From contig JAJQJQ010000013.1 in assembly GCA_028622995.1 (NCBI GenBank), forward strand, positions 2,356,001-2,420,000: 64,000 nt of DNA. Direction: 5' to 3'. Every line of letters begins with the position of its first letter. Position 1 is the stretch's first letter. This document shows, in pieces, positions 15,838 to 28,682 of this stretch. The DNA comes from Panagrolaimus kolymaensis (Eukaryota; Nematoda; Chromadorea; Rhabditida; Panagrolaimidae). Below the pieces are notes generated by a model. That model saw only the letters and a program-made list of their open reading frames with translations. It was not told where the DNA came from and searched no databases. Position numbers and translations under genes: made by a program.

Positions 15838-18371
15838 ATGGAATTAATTATAATTAATGAAAATCATGAACTCCAATATTTTGAAAGGTCTCAAATTGTT
15901 ATAAATAAAAAACAAAAGAAGCTTGTTTTATTTCCAATTAAGGATGGGGTAGATTTTGTTCAAATTAAATTTGGTGAAAGATGTTATCAAAAAAGTGTAA
16001 GTTTAAAAGCTTTTTATTTTCCAAATTTTTATTTTTAGAATATTCTTTGCGTAAATCCTTCCAACGATGAAGCAAAAAAATATATTTTGATTTTTCCAAA
16101 TGAAATTATTTGCAAAAAAGTTTATAATATTTTCAATAATAATCAGGTAATTTTTTTTTCCAAAATCGTACGCGAATTTTTGATTTTATACATTCCAACG
16201 CTCTATTTTTTGTAATTTATAAATAAATTTCTTTTTAGGCTGCAAATATAAATGATGGACAAAATATATTTCAAACTGAAGTTTTGGCTCCCATTATAGC
16301 TGAAATTCAAAATAATGCTTTAGCTCATCGAAGATTCAGTGAAATAATTATTGATTTTTTGAATCATTTATTGAATGAAGTTGAAAAGCAAGCATTTTTA
16401 AATAGTATTAAAGGAACCAAAATGGAAACCATTTATCTCGCCTCAATTCCGCCTCAAGAAACCCATTATTCAGTAAATGAAAATATAATATCGTAAGTAT
16501 TTTAGTTATTAGTTTCAAATTCAATAATACAAAAAAATTATTTTTTTTTTAGAAATTTGCCAACTTCTGAAACTTCTATGACAGACACTCATAATCCCAA
16601 TCCAAGAGATAGTCCTAATAATGAAGACGTTTCAAGCACAGATGCAGCACCTATCATTGCAACAAGCAGTAATGAATCATCGGCCATTACTCCTATAGAG
16701 AATTTTAAAGAACATTCTTCTTCTTCCTCTATTATCGCTGATGTTGATGAAAGGTAAAAAATTATAAATATTTCATTTGAAGAAAAAAAATTAATTGTAC
16801 TATAATTTTTTTTAGAAGACAAAGCTTACGAAAGCGTCCTAATTCACGGGAAAATTATTTAGCCGTTGAAGAAATGGAAGATGCAAATGATCGAGATTAC
16901 AATCCTGAAGATTTCAAAGAAAATGAGTAAGCTTTTTAAGCCATTTCTTATCTGCTCAAATATTTTTATTTAACATCTTAAAAAAAATTTTGTTTTGCCA
17001 AATTTTAATTTAAAGTTTTAAGTATTTATAATATTTTTTTGTTTTGTTTTTTAGGCCTCCAATTAAAAAACAACGAAGACAAAGAAATTCTTTGAAACCA
17101 ACAACAAAAACAACAGCACCAAAACCATGGCTAACTTTTAAGAAACTTTTACCCGCTAATACATATGAAGTTATTTCGTTCGATGAAGTTGAAGAGAATC
17201 AGAAAAAATCTAAATTACTTGTATTTACATCTGAAAACAAAAAATTTTGTTATGAATATGTTTGGGCAAAGTGGGAAAATTGTTCAGGAACTTATTTTAT
17301 TTGCAACGAATGCAATTCAATGGCTGAAAAGAAATTTGTTGCAGCCAATCAAGGTTTAGATAAAAATGGATTTTCTTGCATTCGATTCAACACGATGGAA
17401 CATATTTGCACTCCAAAAGAATATATCCCTGAAAAGTTTGATAATGATTTAAAAATATATTTACCCACTTATGAATTAGCTCAATTTATACGAAGAGGAA
17501 TTTCAAGCGATTATTTATATATTTTTACTTCCGAAGAAAAAGATTATTATTACGAATTTCGTTTTGATGAAACCATGAAAAAAGCTTTTTGTGTTAATTG
17601 TCAAACACAAAAACATTGGATTCCTGCAACAATTTGCATTGATGAAAATGGAAACGAATATGCCTGTATTCGAAATCTCGATCATGTTTGCGAACCAATT
17701 CTATATATTCCTTCAGCAAAAATTGAGAAAGTTCAAATTATTCAATCATCAAATTTTAAAGTTTATGAAAAAATGGAGAATGGAAAACCAGTTCAAAAAC
17801 TCTTCCATTTTTGTGATGAAACAAGGGAATCATTTTATGAATATACTAAAGTCAGTGAAAAAATTCCAGCTTTTAAGAATCTTTATGAATGTGTAAAATG
17901 TTTGAAATCAAAGAAGCGTCTCATGATTCGAGCTAGAATTATTTCAATTGGAAATGGAACTTGTCTTAGCGGAAACTTTGATAAACATATTTGTAAACCA
18001 AAAAATAAATCAAATATCGAAACCAGAAATATTCCAAACAACTCATCGAATATAAATGAGCGCATCAACAACACCGATGAAAGTATCCAAAATACCCGGT
18101 AAAAAAAAATTCCAACAAATTTTATTGTATAAATAATTAAATTTCTTATTTTTTTTTCAGACGATTAAGCTTACGTAAAAAATCTCTAATTTATGGAACT
18201 TATTCCTCCCTTGATAAAGATCTAGAAAATAGCGATGATAATGATTATATCATTAATGATTCAAATGATAATGGAAATAGAGGAGAAGAAAGTTACAATT
18301 CTGATTCATCTTCTGATAATGAATCAACAATCCAAGATGAAGACTACACACTTTCTGATAATTGTGATTAA
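15838..18371 (+). CDS. C2HC zinc-module array protein, gene 1 (3 modules)
   Basis: Seven exons: 15838-15996, 16039-16146, 16239-16492, 16553-16753, 16816-16926, 17055-18098, 18161-18371, total 2,088 nt = 695 residues in frame. The N-terminus is the family domain (MELIIINENHELQYFERSQ, later FGERCYQKS, then NILCVNPSNDEAKKYILIF and CKKVYNI). A helical stretch follows (PIIAEIQNNALAH), then acidic/Ser-rich sequence, a basic RQSLRKRP box, and three repeats of the form [IVL]xxF...CYEY...CxxC...HxC (CNEC, CVNC, CVKC). Unlike the others, a second basic box (RRLSLRKKS) plus an acidic tail forms the last exon. The modules resemble FLYWCH/WRKY-type zinc folds, with HxC in place of HxH. A nuclear DNA-binding role is inference; no function is known to me. 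Confidence 0.8.
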
Positions 18372-18611
18372 TATATCATAATTCTACTGATTTTTTTAAA
18401 ACTTTTTATATGCTAAACTTTTTTTTAATGCGATTTTCTGAATAGTAAATTTTTATTTCTTTAAATAATTTGTTTACGATCTCAGTTCTTTATGATTTTA
18501 GTTTTTCTTTGAATCAAAAGCCTATAAACTTGAGGTTTCATTAATTTTTTATAATTCTTTGTTTGACTATACAAAAGTAAATTTTTGAGAAATTTTATTA
18601 TTTTATTACAG

Positions 18612-18832
18612 CGAATTGTTAATTTATGTTATGACATTGTTATGCGCAACTTCGGGCGGAAATATGTAGGATTTTTTCCCTTTCTTTATATTTACTGCAA
18701 AGGTTGCATGGAAAATGAAAAGCTTTTTGAACTCAAACTATTTGAAAATGAATTCGGCCATTTTTATGCTAAAAAAGGTAAATTAAAACATTTTTATTTA
18801 CCAACCAGATATTTAAAAAAAGAATTTATTTG
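18612..18832 (+). pseudogene. Degenerate last-module relic of the array family
   Basis: After a TTATTACAG acceptor, the frame reads IVNLCYDIVMRNFG, then YCKGCMENEKLFELKLFENE, then GHFYAKKG. It aligns with the final module of genes 2-4 (NKNLCYEF ... FRCHGC ... ENKEYYFKLG), but the HxC ligand pair is missing. It probably descends from the tail of a former copy next to gene 1, or is a decayed alternative end of gene 1. Confidence 0.5.
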
Positions 18833-18965
18833 AATTTCTTTTGTTGCTCGGTTTTTCTTTTTATTTTTTTATTTTTATGGATTTTTAATAGAGAAAAAAA
18901 GTAATATTTTATATATAGTTTATTTGAAAACTTTTAATTAAAAGAAACATTGACAAATTAACAAA

Positions 18966-20894
18966 TTAACAAAATGTTCCAATGAAAAAAATATCTTTTG
19001 GTGCAAAATTAATGTTATCTTCCGTTGTTGTAATAAAATATAAAAAAGGATAATTCGCTACAAAATATTGTATTCCACGAACAGGTTGAGGAATTTTAAC
19101 TGTAACTGCAGCGGCTTCCGTTCCCTTTTCATCAACCTGCGAAAATTATCATTCAGTTTAATAGTTACAAACTTTTGAAATGAAAATGCTAGAAACTTAG
19201 TAATTAGAAATTCAAAGCTTACTTTAATGACAGCTTTATGAAGTGCACGAGAAATATAATGTGGGCCGGAAATCATTTTGCTTAAGTTACATTTTTCATT
19301 AAACATATCAGTGATTCCAAACTTTTTTAATTCATCCCCCAAATCAATAATGGTTTCGATTTCTATAACCGGAATGAGAACACTCATTTTAGTAGAAATG
19401 TTTCTAAAAAAGATAATTTACGCACAAGTTGTAGCTAATTTAAAATATTAAAAAGATTTTATTTTCACTCCTTTACATCGCAGAAAAATTAAAGTTAATT
19501 TTTTGGTTAAATTTAATTCCGAACCATTTCAAAATTCGAACTCATCATTCCTATCGCATTAGAATTTGAGTATAAAATTAAATTATTTTTCTAAAGATTT
19601 TGCTTTTTTGCTTATTAATCGAAAGCTTCCTTCGGAAACTTCTCATTATTCGCGTATTTTTTTCTTCACATTTTATAAAATAAACATTATACCTTTTAAC
19701 AATACTTTTAAAAAGATCAAAATCAAGTCTATTCAACAATTTGGGAAGCCCGTTTTTTTCATTTGGAAGAACGATATACATCCATGTTGTTCTGTTTTTA
19801 TAAGGAATCCCAATAGCTTTCCAATCTTCACCGCTAGTATAGTTCCAATCTTTTGAGGTTATCACATTCATAACATCGATTATCCGAGAAGGATTTGAAT
19901 AAAATTTTTCTTTTCTTCTAGTTTTAAACGGTATTTCCCATAAACCATGAAAATGTATAGTGTTTATTATAACCGCGGATGTTTGAGAATTTATATCATT
20001 TTTAGTTATAATATTTTTGATCAAACCATCTGTGGCATTATAAACGATGGCATTGATTTGCTGCAAAGCTTAAGTTATAAATATTTTTGTAAACAATTCA
20101 GGCCATAAAAAATTATGTACGATGGAAAATTAGCTTTAATGGAATTGTATGCATTTTTTACTCTCACAAGAGCTAGAGAATATTTTTTTCTGTTTAGGCA
20201 TCTTAACACTCGCTCGAGTTCTTAAGAAAACAAGGATGACATATTTATTAACTTATCAAAGAATCCGATTTTTGTCCTCACTGGCAATGGAGGAACCATA
20301 ATCGAATTTTTTAATTCCGATTCCATTTATTTTTAAAGGCATATATCCAATTTACGTAGCAAAATTATAACAAGTTTGGAAGTGAAAATTTAAAAAAAAA
20401 CAAACTCTTATTGCTGCCTCTATATCGCTGAAGTTAATATTTCCAATATCTCCATAATATTCATCGGTGATAAGCTTTTCATAACTAGGAATCAATGACT
20501 TTTGTTCAGAAACAAATAAGCTATTTGCCATTTTAACATTTATTGAATCATTCTCTTCTGTTGTTACAAGCGAACTTTTGAGTGATGATTGTTCCTCTTC
20601 AACACAAATCTTGCTTTTTTTCTTTAAGCTATAACATTTTACAATATTTGAATAATATTCAACAATTTGATCATAAGTTTTGTCTAAAATTATCATTTTA
20701 CTAAAATAAAAAATATTATATTAACCTTTTCCAATTACTTTAGATATTTGTCGAGCCGTTTCTCCTGCAGAACCTACATAAACCATTGAGAATGCAGTGA
20801 GAATGGAATTGGAGGAAAAAATTGTGGGTGTTCTTGAAGCATCTAAATGTATCAATAAATCCAAACAAAATTTTACTTGGGTTTCAAAACTCAT
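18966..20894 (-). CDS. Serpin (inhibitory type, intracellular), about five exons
   Basis: Serine/cysteine protease inhibitor. Exons near 20725-20894, 20400-20696, 19690-20059, 19222-19401 and 18966-19140. Serpin signatures appear in order: SSNSILTAFSMVYVGSAGET; ANSLFVSEQKSLIPSYEKL; QINAIVYNATDGLIKNII followed by INTIHFHGLWEIPF; DWKAIGIPYKN; IPVIEIETIIDLGDELKKFG; ISRALHKAVIKVDEKGTEAA; YFVANYPFLYFI. The reactive-centre hinge is DEKGTEAAAVTV, small residues at P12-P10 as in inhibitory serpins. The scissile region is VKIPQPVRGIQ, with Val or Arg as likely P1, and the loop is about two residues shorter than in alpha-1-antitrypsin. There is no signal peptide at MSFETQVKFCLDLL, so it is probably cytosolic like many nematode srp proteins. 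Exon ends are approximate. Confidence 0.85.
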
Positions 20895-21102
20895 TTTTGA
20901 CTACGACTCAACATTCAAAAATTTTTATTTGATAACTTGAAGAACCAAATTCACATCAATCCTCCTTTTTCCATTGGTGTTTGTTTCAACCAAACTATAA
21001 ATTTTGTATCAAAGTTTTTTTCTCTCGCTGATTTTGTAATTTTCATTTATGGGATGAAACTTCTTTTTTCCTTCAAAAAAACTTTAAAATTATTATTAAG
21101 AG

Positions 21103-22180
21103 ATGTCAAAAACTGTTATGTATCAATCTAAAAATGCTATAAATCAATCTTTTTCTCTTTCTCCAACAATAATTTCATATATTTGCAAAAATCCAAAGAT
21201 AAATGAATGGACATTAAAGAAACTTTATTTTTCTTGCAAATATTTTTGGCCAAAATTTAATATGTTTCCAATTTTCGACATCCACTTTGACGATGATAAA
21301 GTTATGCTTCATCATGGAAAACGAACGAAAAAAGAGAAAATTTATAGTTTAAATATTAAATTTTTTGTTTATGATAGATTAGAAATGAGAAAGCATTTAT
21401 TTATTGAAAAAACAATAATTTCAACATTAATATCAAAAAAAATGTGGCGTTTTAAAATGCGAATGTGTAAAATCAAAGATCAAATAATTTCATTAGAAGA
21501 ATTTATAATCTTATCAAAATGTGTTTCATATTTAGATATATATGATTGCAGAATCTTGAGATCGGATATGTCGTCCCCTGCTACTTTGGATGAAATTTAT
21601 TTAGCTGGAGAAAATATTCATAGTTTAACATTGTAATTTAAAATTTTTTTTATTTACATAATTTTATGTTTAAAAGTTTAAAAAAAATGAAAGATTATTG
21701 TATTCGCTTGCTATTTATAAAAATTTTAGACAGCCACTGGAAGAAGATTACTCTGCAATTTATTCGGAGGAAGCTTTACAAAATTTTTGTAATATTCAGA
21801 GAGATCGAAAATATGGTTGTATCATATTATATGGGGTAACTGGAAGTATTGATCCCATGATGCTTGGAGGCTTTATTAAGGTAAACCTTTTTCCATTAAA
21901 AAAATATTACATAAAAATGCTAAATTTATAGAACAATTCTTGGAACTTTGCTAGTATATGTTTGCGTTTTTATCAAACCACCAAAGAATGGGAAGAAAGT
22001 TTTGTAAAAGATCTTAAAAATGAATTAAAATTTTGGCGAGGATGGTCTTGCAAAGTATATGGGGATTCAGCGAAATATAGCATTGCTACTACGAAAGAAG
22101 AAGATGATGATTATCATTCAGTAAAATCAGAATTTGGTGAAACTGGTTATTGTTCTGAACCTCAAGAATGGTATGAATAA
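21103..22180 (+). CDS. F-box-like / uncharacterised nematode protein, three exons
   Basis: Exon 1 begins at 21103 and ends near 21633 (MSKTVMYQSKNAINQS...), exon 2 near 21729-21879, exon 3 near 21931-22180, ending SEPQEWYE. The opening FSLSPTIISYICKNPKINEW and KKLYFSCKYFW are reminiscent of the short F-box at the N-terminus of many nematode F-box proteins (FSLPxxIxxYIxxNP...LxxSCKYFF), and the rest would be the substrate-binding part. I did not recognise a named family beyond that. A start at 21103 is the first Met in frame. If it is an F-box protein, a Skp1-type partner would be expected. Confidence 0.5.
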
Positions 22181-22488
22181 AAATTTTATTCAGACAACTC
22201 CAACAAAATTATTTGATGAATTTTGTCATTCTCTTTCTTATGAGCTTTCTTACTTGGATGATTTAAATGCAATTAATTAATTTATCTTTAATTTTTTCTT
22301 TCTTTGTGACCTGACCTGTTAATATATGAACATACATATATTTTCTGGTCTAGCATAAATGTATTTTTTTGCCTAATTGTATTTTTTATAAAAATAATTA
22401 AAATCCTCTTTATTACCCGTAGCAAACGCAAACAGATACCAATTTTAAATAATATTTACACTAAAGAAATTAAAAAGTTTAATTAAAA
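22181..22488. other. Convergent 3' flanks
   Basis: AT-rich stretch between the F-box-like gene (+) and the C2H2 gene (-). No coding signal seen. Confidence 0.5.
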
Positions 22489-23826
22489 TTAATTATTTAA
22501 TTTTTGTAATAAAAGTTTATCGAGATCTTCATCATCATCATCCTCATCTTCATTTGCCGCTTCAGCAACAGCAACTTCAGTAATGCCATTTATTTTTGTA
22601 GATTCTTTATTAGCGTTATTTTTTGAAGCAGTTTCGACTTTATTTTTGTTTGAATTTAGTTTTTCTAATAAAAGATCATCAAAATCTCCATCATCATCGT
22701 CATGGTCATCCACTTCATGGCCATTTAAAGCTTTTGTTGGATCAATATCAGAATTTCTGGGTGTAATATTTGTCTCGTCGTCTTCTTTTATAGTATCATC
22801 ATTTTCATTTCCTTGATTGCTGTTACTAAGTTTTGACGGCCGACCAACACCGGCTTGTTCAAATTTTTCACCCTCTTCAGTTAATTGACCATAAATAGTT
22901 ATATCTTCAGGAATTTCATCATATTCAATTTTATGCACCCTCGTTAAATGCTTTCTAAATTCATTTTTAAATGCATATCTTCGATGACAATGTGGACATT
23001 CCAATGATTTAGGTTGATGGCGTTTTTGATGTTGGGCTAGGACTCCTATTCGATCGAAGCCTTTGGAGCATATTGAACATTTATATGGGTGTTCATCCTA
23101 AAAAAATATTTATATATATAAAAAAGATAGAAAATTTTTGGATTCGGAAATTTTTAAAAACCGTAACAAAAAAAGTATATTTTTTTGTTTTTTTTAAACC
23201 AAAAACCTTTCAAAAAAAAGCAGAATTCAGAATTTTTGGGAACTAAAAACTTACCGAAGCAAAGTTTGGAGGTTTCATGGAAGTTTCATCATCAATTTTT
23301 TCTGGATGTTTCCTTGCGATATGTCGAAGCATGGATTGCCGACTAGCAAATATCTTTTGACACACCGAACATGTTTTACTATTTATTGTTGAAAGGACTT
23401 GATCATGCATAATTAATGGATCTCGAGGCGGTGAACGCATAGGCGTGGATGCGCCAGTGGAATATGGAGATTTTCGGTCACGGTATTCATAAAATTTCTT
23501 GTTGTTGCCATTGCTGCTTTTTGATTTTAATGATGCTTCAATTTGTTCTTGGAATTTATCATTTTCATATTTAGCTTTCAAGCTTTCCAAAAGTTTATCA
23601 GCTTCAGCAAGTTCATCTTTTTCTTTTCGAATTTCTTCGAGAGCCTAAAAAAATAATTTGATAGTTTCCAAGTAAAAAAAATAATATAGGAAAAGCTTAC
23701 TTTTGGAATTAATCCAGCGAATCGATCAATTATTTCAAATTTTGGTGGTGATTGAATTTTAGCCAAATCCAATCCAAGTAAATTATTGATATGTTCATGA
23801 TGATGGTGGTTATTATGGCCGCCGCT
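22489..23826 (-). CDS. C2H2 zinc-finger protein with acidic tail (5' exon not found)
   Basis: Minus-strand exons near 23700-23826 (His-rich, GLDLAKIQSPPKFEIIDRFA), 23576-23646 with 23255-23590 (acidic/charged helix, then CSVCQKIFASRQSMLRHIAR) and 22489-23099 (YKCSICSKGFDRIGVLAQHQ, then ECPHCHRRYAFKNEFRKHLT). Three classical C2H2 fingers are visible, followed by a long acidic tail with a twice-used LLLxKLN motif (DFDDLLLEKLN; DLDKLLLQKLN, the last residues). This suggests a nuclear DNA- or RNA-binding regulator with an acidic activation-type tail. The frame is open up to an acceptor at about 23827 with no in-frame Met, so at least one exon lies further upstream. I could not place it. Confidence 0.75.
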
Positions 23827-23829
23827 CTA

Positions 23830-25024
23830 AAAACGAACATTTCTATTACAAAATCATTCGCGAGGCAGAAAAAAAGAGGGTTGGTTTAATTACCCATGAA
23901 ATTCGATGTTAATGAATTTCTTTTTCATGGTTTTTTTAAGTTTCGAAGCAAAAAATAAATTTTATTTCCTATGATTCGGTTTAATTAGTTAAGTTTTAGG
24001 TTTCCCTAAGTTTGGTTTAATTACCCTCTAAAGTTTAAAGTTTGAGGTTTTTATTTTATGGTTTAATTACTCCAAAGTTTGAGGCATTCATGCATAAATC
24101 CATCCGTTGAAAAAAATATAAAAATTTGTAAGCAAAAAACGCGAAAAATAAGTTTTAGTTACAAAAAAACACGGGGAAAGTATTTACACGGATGCCTCAT
24201 CACTCGGAAATTGTCTAAAAGAAAAAAATATATATATAATTTTGTAAAAAAAATTATCCCAACAAACAACAAACCATTAATAACGCTGATGAATGAGTTG
24301 CTAAAGAATTTAAATTCTTTTCGCTTCCCATAATTTTATTTTTTTAATGAAAGAAGTTTGTAGATAATTATTAAAAAAGCGTATAAAAATAAACGATATT
24401 TCTTTAAAATGAAATAATTTTTGTTTGGTTCTTTTTTTGAAGCAGCAAAAAAGTGTGAGAGGCAGGCAAAGAAGCAAAATCAATAATTGTGAAAGAGCCG
24501 CCCAAGCAGGCGACAGGACAGACGAACAAATAAAATGGAAAGGAAGGGATAGAAAGAGTGTAACTTTTGTTGGCGGCGGCCTTGAGCGTGTCAGTGTAAA
24601 AAAAGGCAGATGGACAACGAACATTTTGTGTCAATTTTAGTGAGAGAAAAAAAGAAAAGATGGTTTATTTGACAGACGACTAAGCACTTTCAATGTTTGA
24701 TGTTTTAGTTGTTGTTATTTGAGTGGCTAAAATTGATGATCATCAAATACTTGTCTATCGATGACAAAAACATAAAAAAAAGAAGCTTTTTTTACTTTCT
24801 GTTCTGTAATAAACCGATGAATTAACGAAAATAAATACAAGTTGCAAGATTTTTAAAGCCTTGTTTTGAAAGAAAAAAATTAACAATTTTAGCATTTTTG
24901 ATTTGCATAAATTTTCTACAAAAAGTAACTTTTTTTCCTTAATTGATACACAAAACGCATAACATAAATTAGCAAGACCGGGAAAAAGTCAAATAAAAAA
25001 TTTGAAAAAATGTAAAGTTAAATA
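23830..25024. other. 5' flank of the C2H2 gene; GC-richer island at about 24450-24620
   Basis: Contains short repeated GGTTTAATTA motifs (23880-24070) and a purine-rich, less AT-rich island near 24450-24620, including GGCGGCGGCC, that may be the promoter or first exon of the minus-strand C2H2 gene. Overlapping open frames on both strands there have no family resemblance, so no gene is called. Confidence 0.4.
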
Positions 25025-25092
25025 TTGGCGCCAAATTAGATTGATTATCTTTGTTTATGTGAAACCTCATTTTTAAATATTGCCGCCACTTT
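25025..25092 (+). promoter_or_regulatory. Paired E2F-like sites of array gene 2
   Basis: TTGGCGCCAAA at 25025-25035 and TTGCCGCCA near 25080, about 190-250 bp before the start codon. The same pair recurs at matching distances before genes 3 and 4. TTTGGCGC/GGCGGGAA are E2F/DP-type cores; binding is inferred. Confidence 0.5.
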
Positions 25093-25274
25093 TTTTGTTA
25101 TTCTAAGAGAGACATACCTGAGAATATTTCTGTTTTATTGTTGCTCTAAAGGAATTCATAAGTGTTTGTTATTTTGGTCATCCATAAAAGAAAAGGTGCT
25201 ATTGAAAAATAATATAAAAAATTTATTGTTCAAGTAAAACTCACCAGAATTTGAATCGAAAAATTGTTAAAGAA

Positions 25275-28186
25275 ATGACTGAATTGATTATATTTGACGA
25301 AAATAAAAAATTATCTTATTTTCAAAAGTGTAAAATTGTTATAAACAAAATTGAAAAACGTTTTTTCTTGTTTCCAAATTATAATGAAACTGATTTTATT
25401 TCAATCAACTTTGGAGAAAAATGTTATCAAAAAAATGTAAGTTTATAGTTTTATGTTAAGAAAGAAATGAAATAGAAAATTTATTTCAGAAAATTCTATG
25501 TTTATTTTCAACAAGTGAAAAATCAAAAAAATTCTTACTCATTTTTTTAAACTATGGAACATGCAGAAAAGTTTATAACATTGTTATTCAAAGCAATCGT
25601 GTAAGTAAATAGTTCCCCAAGCTTCACTGATGATTTTAATATAATAAATAATTTTTTAGAAAAACGATGAAAATCAATTTTATCAACCATTTCTAAATCA
25701 ATTTTTTGTTCCTATTCTTGATGAAATCAAAAGCAATTCCTTGGCAAATCCAATATTAACTGAAATAATAAAGGATTTTTTTAATTCTTTGGAAGATGAA
25801 GAAAAGCAGCCATTTTTGGGTGCAATTAAAAGTTCCAAATTGGATTCATTATTTGATAATTTAAATTCCAACATAGCTACAGCAGCAGTTAACCGGTAAG
25901 TGAGGCCAGAAAAAATATAATCCCTAAACTTATTCCGTTTTTAGAGTTTCATCAACCAATAATTTCCCATCGAATTTAAATGCTTCTTCACCTAATCAAA
26001 GTCGGAGTTTAAATAGCAATGAAATTCTAAAATATAATCCTCCTTTAAAGTCAAACTTGGTTAAAGATGTCACCAGCAATGATCGGTAAAATTTGAAAAA
26101 AAAATAATTTTAAGAATATATTATATATAATAAAATTTTATAGAAAATCAAGTTTACGCAAGCGTCCATTGATGAATAACATAAGCTATTGTGAAAATGA
26201 TGAAATCGATGATTTGGAAGACAAAAGTAATGATGGAGAAGAATATAGCTTTTCAGGAAATAAAGAACAAGAGTAAGCTTTTTTTAATATATCATAATAA
26301 CATCTGTGTTTGATCGGAGCTTTAAAGCAGCAACGATTTCATCCGTATCACTTATTCTATTTTTTATTTTTCACTTTTGAAACCTTTTTATTTTTAGTCC
26401 TTCATTTAAAAGACAAAGATGGTCAAATAGAAATGCTTTTGAAAAAGTTTTACCATCCAATATTTATGAAATAATTACATATGAAATTTTTGGCCAACTT
26501 AAAACCAGGCTAATTATTTTTTTGTCATCAGTGGATAAGAAACTTTGTTACAAAAATTATTGGGATAATACTAAAAAAATTTTTATTTGTTGCGGGTGTA
26601 GATCAGCTCCACAAAAAAAAATTGTTGCTGCTATTAAAATTCTCGATAATAATGGCAATGAGTGCATTAAAGTAAATGGAGCTGAACATGTTTGTGTCCC
26701 GATTGAATATAATCCTGAGAAATTTAAATCTGATATTAAAGTATATTCTCCAGATTATGAATTATTTAAATTTTCTCGTTATGAGGAAGAAATTGAATAT
26801 TTAATTGTTTTTACATCAGATGAAAAAAATTACTGCTATGAATATCATTACAATGAAAAGAGGAAAAAATTTTATTGTTTAAAGTGTCAAAATAAAAAGC
26901 ATGAAATTCTTGCTGCTATTTGTAAGGATGAAAATCAAAAAGAATATGTTAGTATAAGAAATTATGAACATGTTTGTGAACCTATTGAATATATTTCAAG
27001 CAAATATAAAGATCAAGAAACTATTAAAGCTCCTAATTTCAAGCTTTATGAAAAATGGTCTAAAGGAAAAATAGTTCAAAAACTTGCTATATTTTGCGAT
27101 GGAAACAAAGAATTATGTTATGAGTATTCTAAAATTAATGACAGTTATTACCAATGCTTCAAATGCTTAAATTTAAATAAAAAGCACATTGTTTCCGCAA
27201 AGCTCATCAAAAATGACGACAACGAAACCTTTGTTCAATTATTCCAAAATAAGCATATTTGTAAGCCACAAAATTATATTGAAAAAGAGCTAAGAATTTT
27301 TGTAAGAAAGCCAAATTTCAAAGTTGAAATAATTCGAAAGCATTTTGGTGTCCTTAGAAAACAATTAATTGTTTTTACTCAAGATAATCCAAACCTTTGT
27401 TATAAATACAACAACCATGGAAATTATTATGTTTGTCATGAATGCAATAAACTTAAAAAATATATTGCAGCTAGAATTTGGAAAGATGAAAATGATGAAG
27501 ACTTTGTTGAATTATTTAACAATAAACACGAATGCAAACCTCAAAAATATGTTCCAGAAAATGAAATCGGAATTATTTCCTCGGTAGATATTGATCAAGG
27601 TATAGATGAATTAAAGAAGGATTCAATTTCAATCAAAATGATAATACCAGAAAAAATTATCAAATCGCCTAATTTTAAAATTGATTCTATTACAAGAGAT
27701 TCTGATATTTTATTCCAGCAATTAACCATTTTTGATTCAATGAATCCAAACCTTTCATATATTTATTATTTTTCACAACGTGATCAAGTTTATTACTGCA
27801 AAGCATGCAAAGAAAAGGGTAAATATGTTACCGCTAAATTCCATCAAAATGACAATGTCGAAGAAGATTTTATCGAACTTGGAGAAGCTAACCATGTTTG
27901 TGAACCACAACCAAATGAAAAAATATTAAAAAATGATGAAATTCAACTTCGAAAAGCAAGCGATGGAAAGATATCAAAGTTAATTATTTTTGACCCCCAA
28001 AACAAAGATTTATGCTATGATTTTAATCCGACCCGTCATAGTTGTTTTCGATGCCATGGATGTTTCACAAAAAGCAAAAAATACAAACAAGCTAAACTTT
28101 TTGAAGATGAAAATAGCCAATATTACGTTAAAGTTGGAAATTTCGAACATATTTGCACTCCAGTCATTTATGAATCAATTAAATAA
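25275..28186 (+). CDS. C2HC zinc-module array protein, gene 2 (6 modules)
   Basis: Six exons: 25275-25436, 25490-25600, 25660-25895, 25945-26085, 26144-26272, 26398-28186, total 2,568 nt = 855 residues. N-terminal family domain starts MTELIIFDENKKLSYFQKCK and contains FGEKCYQKN. Next come a helical block (VPILDEIKSNSLANP), a Ser/Asn linker, the basic SLRKRP box and an acidic stretch. The long last exon holds six C2HC modules with ligands CCGC/HVC, CLKC/HVC, CFKC/HIC, CHEC/HEC, CKAC/HVC and CHGC/HIC. Each begins with a strand such as LIVFTxxxxxLCYEY and is followed by a short Pro linker. Module order is shared with gene 4, so the two are ancient tandem copies keeping positional identity. Module 4 is almost identical in DNA to module 3 of gene 3. 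Confidence 0.88.
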
Positions 28187-28404
28187 TTTTTTTTTGCTAT
28201 TTTAATTATTTATTTGATTTACTTTTTGAACTCTTTTTTCCATTCAATAAATCTTCTTTTTTTTCTACTACATACGATTTTATTTCTTTTTATTGAATGT
28301 AAATCAAAATAATTTTATTTCCATAAAAATGTCCAAAAAAAGGAGACCAAACTATAACTTTTAAAGCCAAAAGAGAATTGTTAATAAAATTTTTAAAAAA
28401 AATA
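28187..28404. other. 3' flank of array gene 2
   Basis: AATAAA-containing AT-rich DNA. The minus-strand open frame at 28290-28502 is low-complexity and unsupported. Confidence 0.5.
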
Positions 28405-28482
28405 CTGGCGCCAAAACAGAAAAATAAATCATTTGATTTTTTTAAATTGAGTGATACGTTTCTTTTTTTAATTTTGCCGCCA
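28405..28482 (+). promoter_or_regulatory. Paired E2F-like sites of array gene 3
   Basis: CTGGCGCCAAAA at 28405-28416 and TTTTGCCGCCAA at about 28472-28482, roughly 200 bp before the start codon. A further block (GTTCTCTAAAGCAAACTCTA near 28543) resembles the TTGCTCTAAA block of genes 2 and 4. Confidence 0.5.
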
Positions 28483-28682
28483 ATTTTTTTTTGTTTGTCC
28501 AAAAAAGTTTCATAAACACCTGAGACTACTTTGATTTTTATATGTTCTCTAAAGCAAACTCTAAGTGTTTGTCATTTAATCCTTAGTTTGAATTGGTTGC
28601 AACAAAGTTCTTTGAGAGGGCAAAACTTCATAAATAAATATTACTCTGATATATTTGTGGAAAAATAATATTTTCGTCTAAG

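Noticed and set aside
19566..19856. Plus-strand open frame of 96 codons
   Set aside because: It lies antisense to a serpin exon whose protein matches the family well; a shadow frame.
24310..24660. Overlapping open frames on both strands in the GC-richer island
   Set aside because: Neither product resembles a known protein and neither links by splice sites to the C2H2 gene; more likely promoter or 5' UTR.
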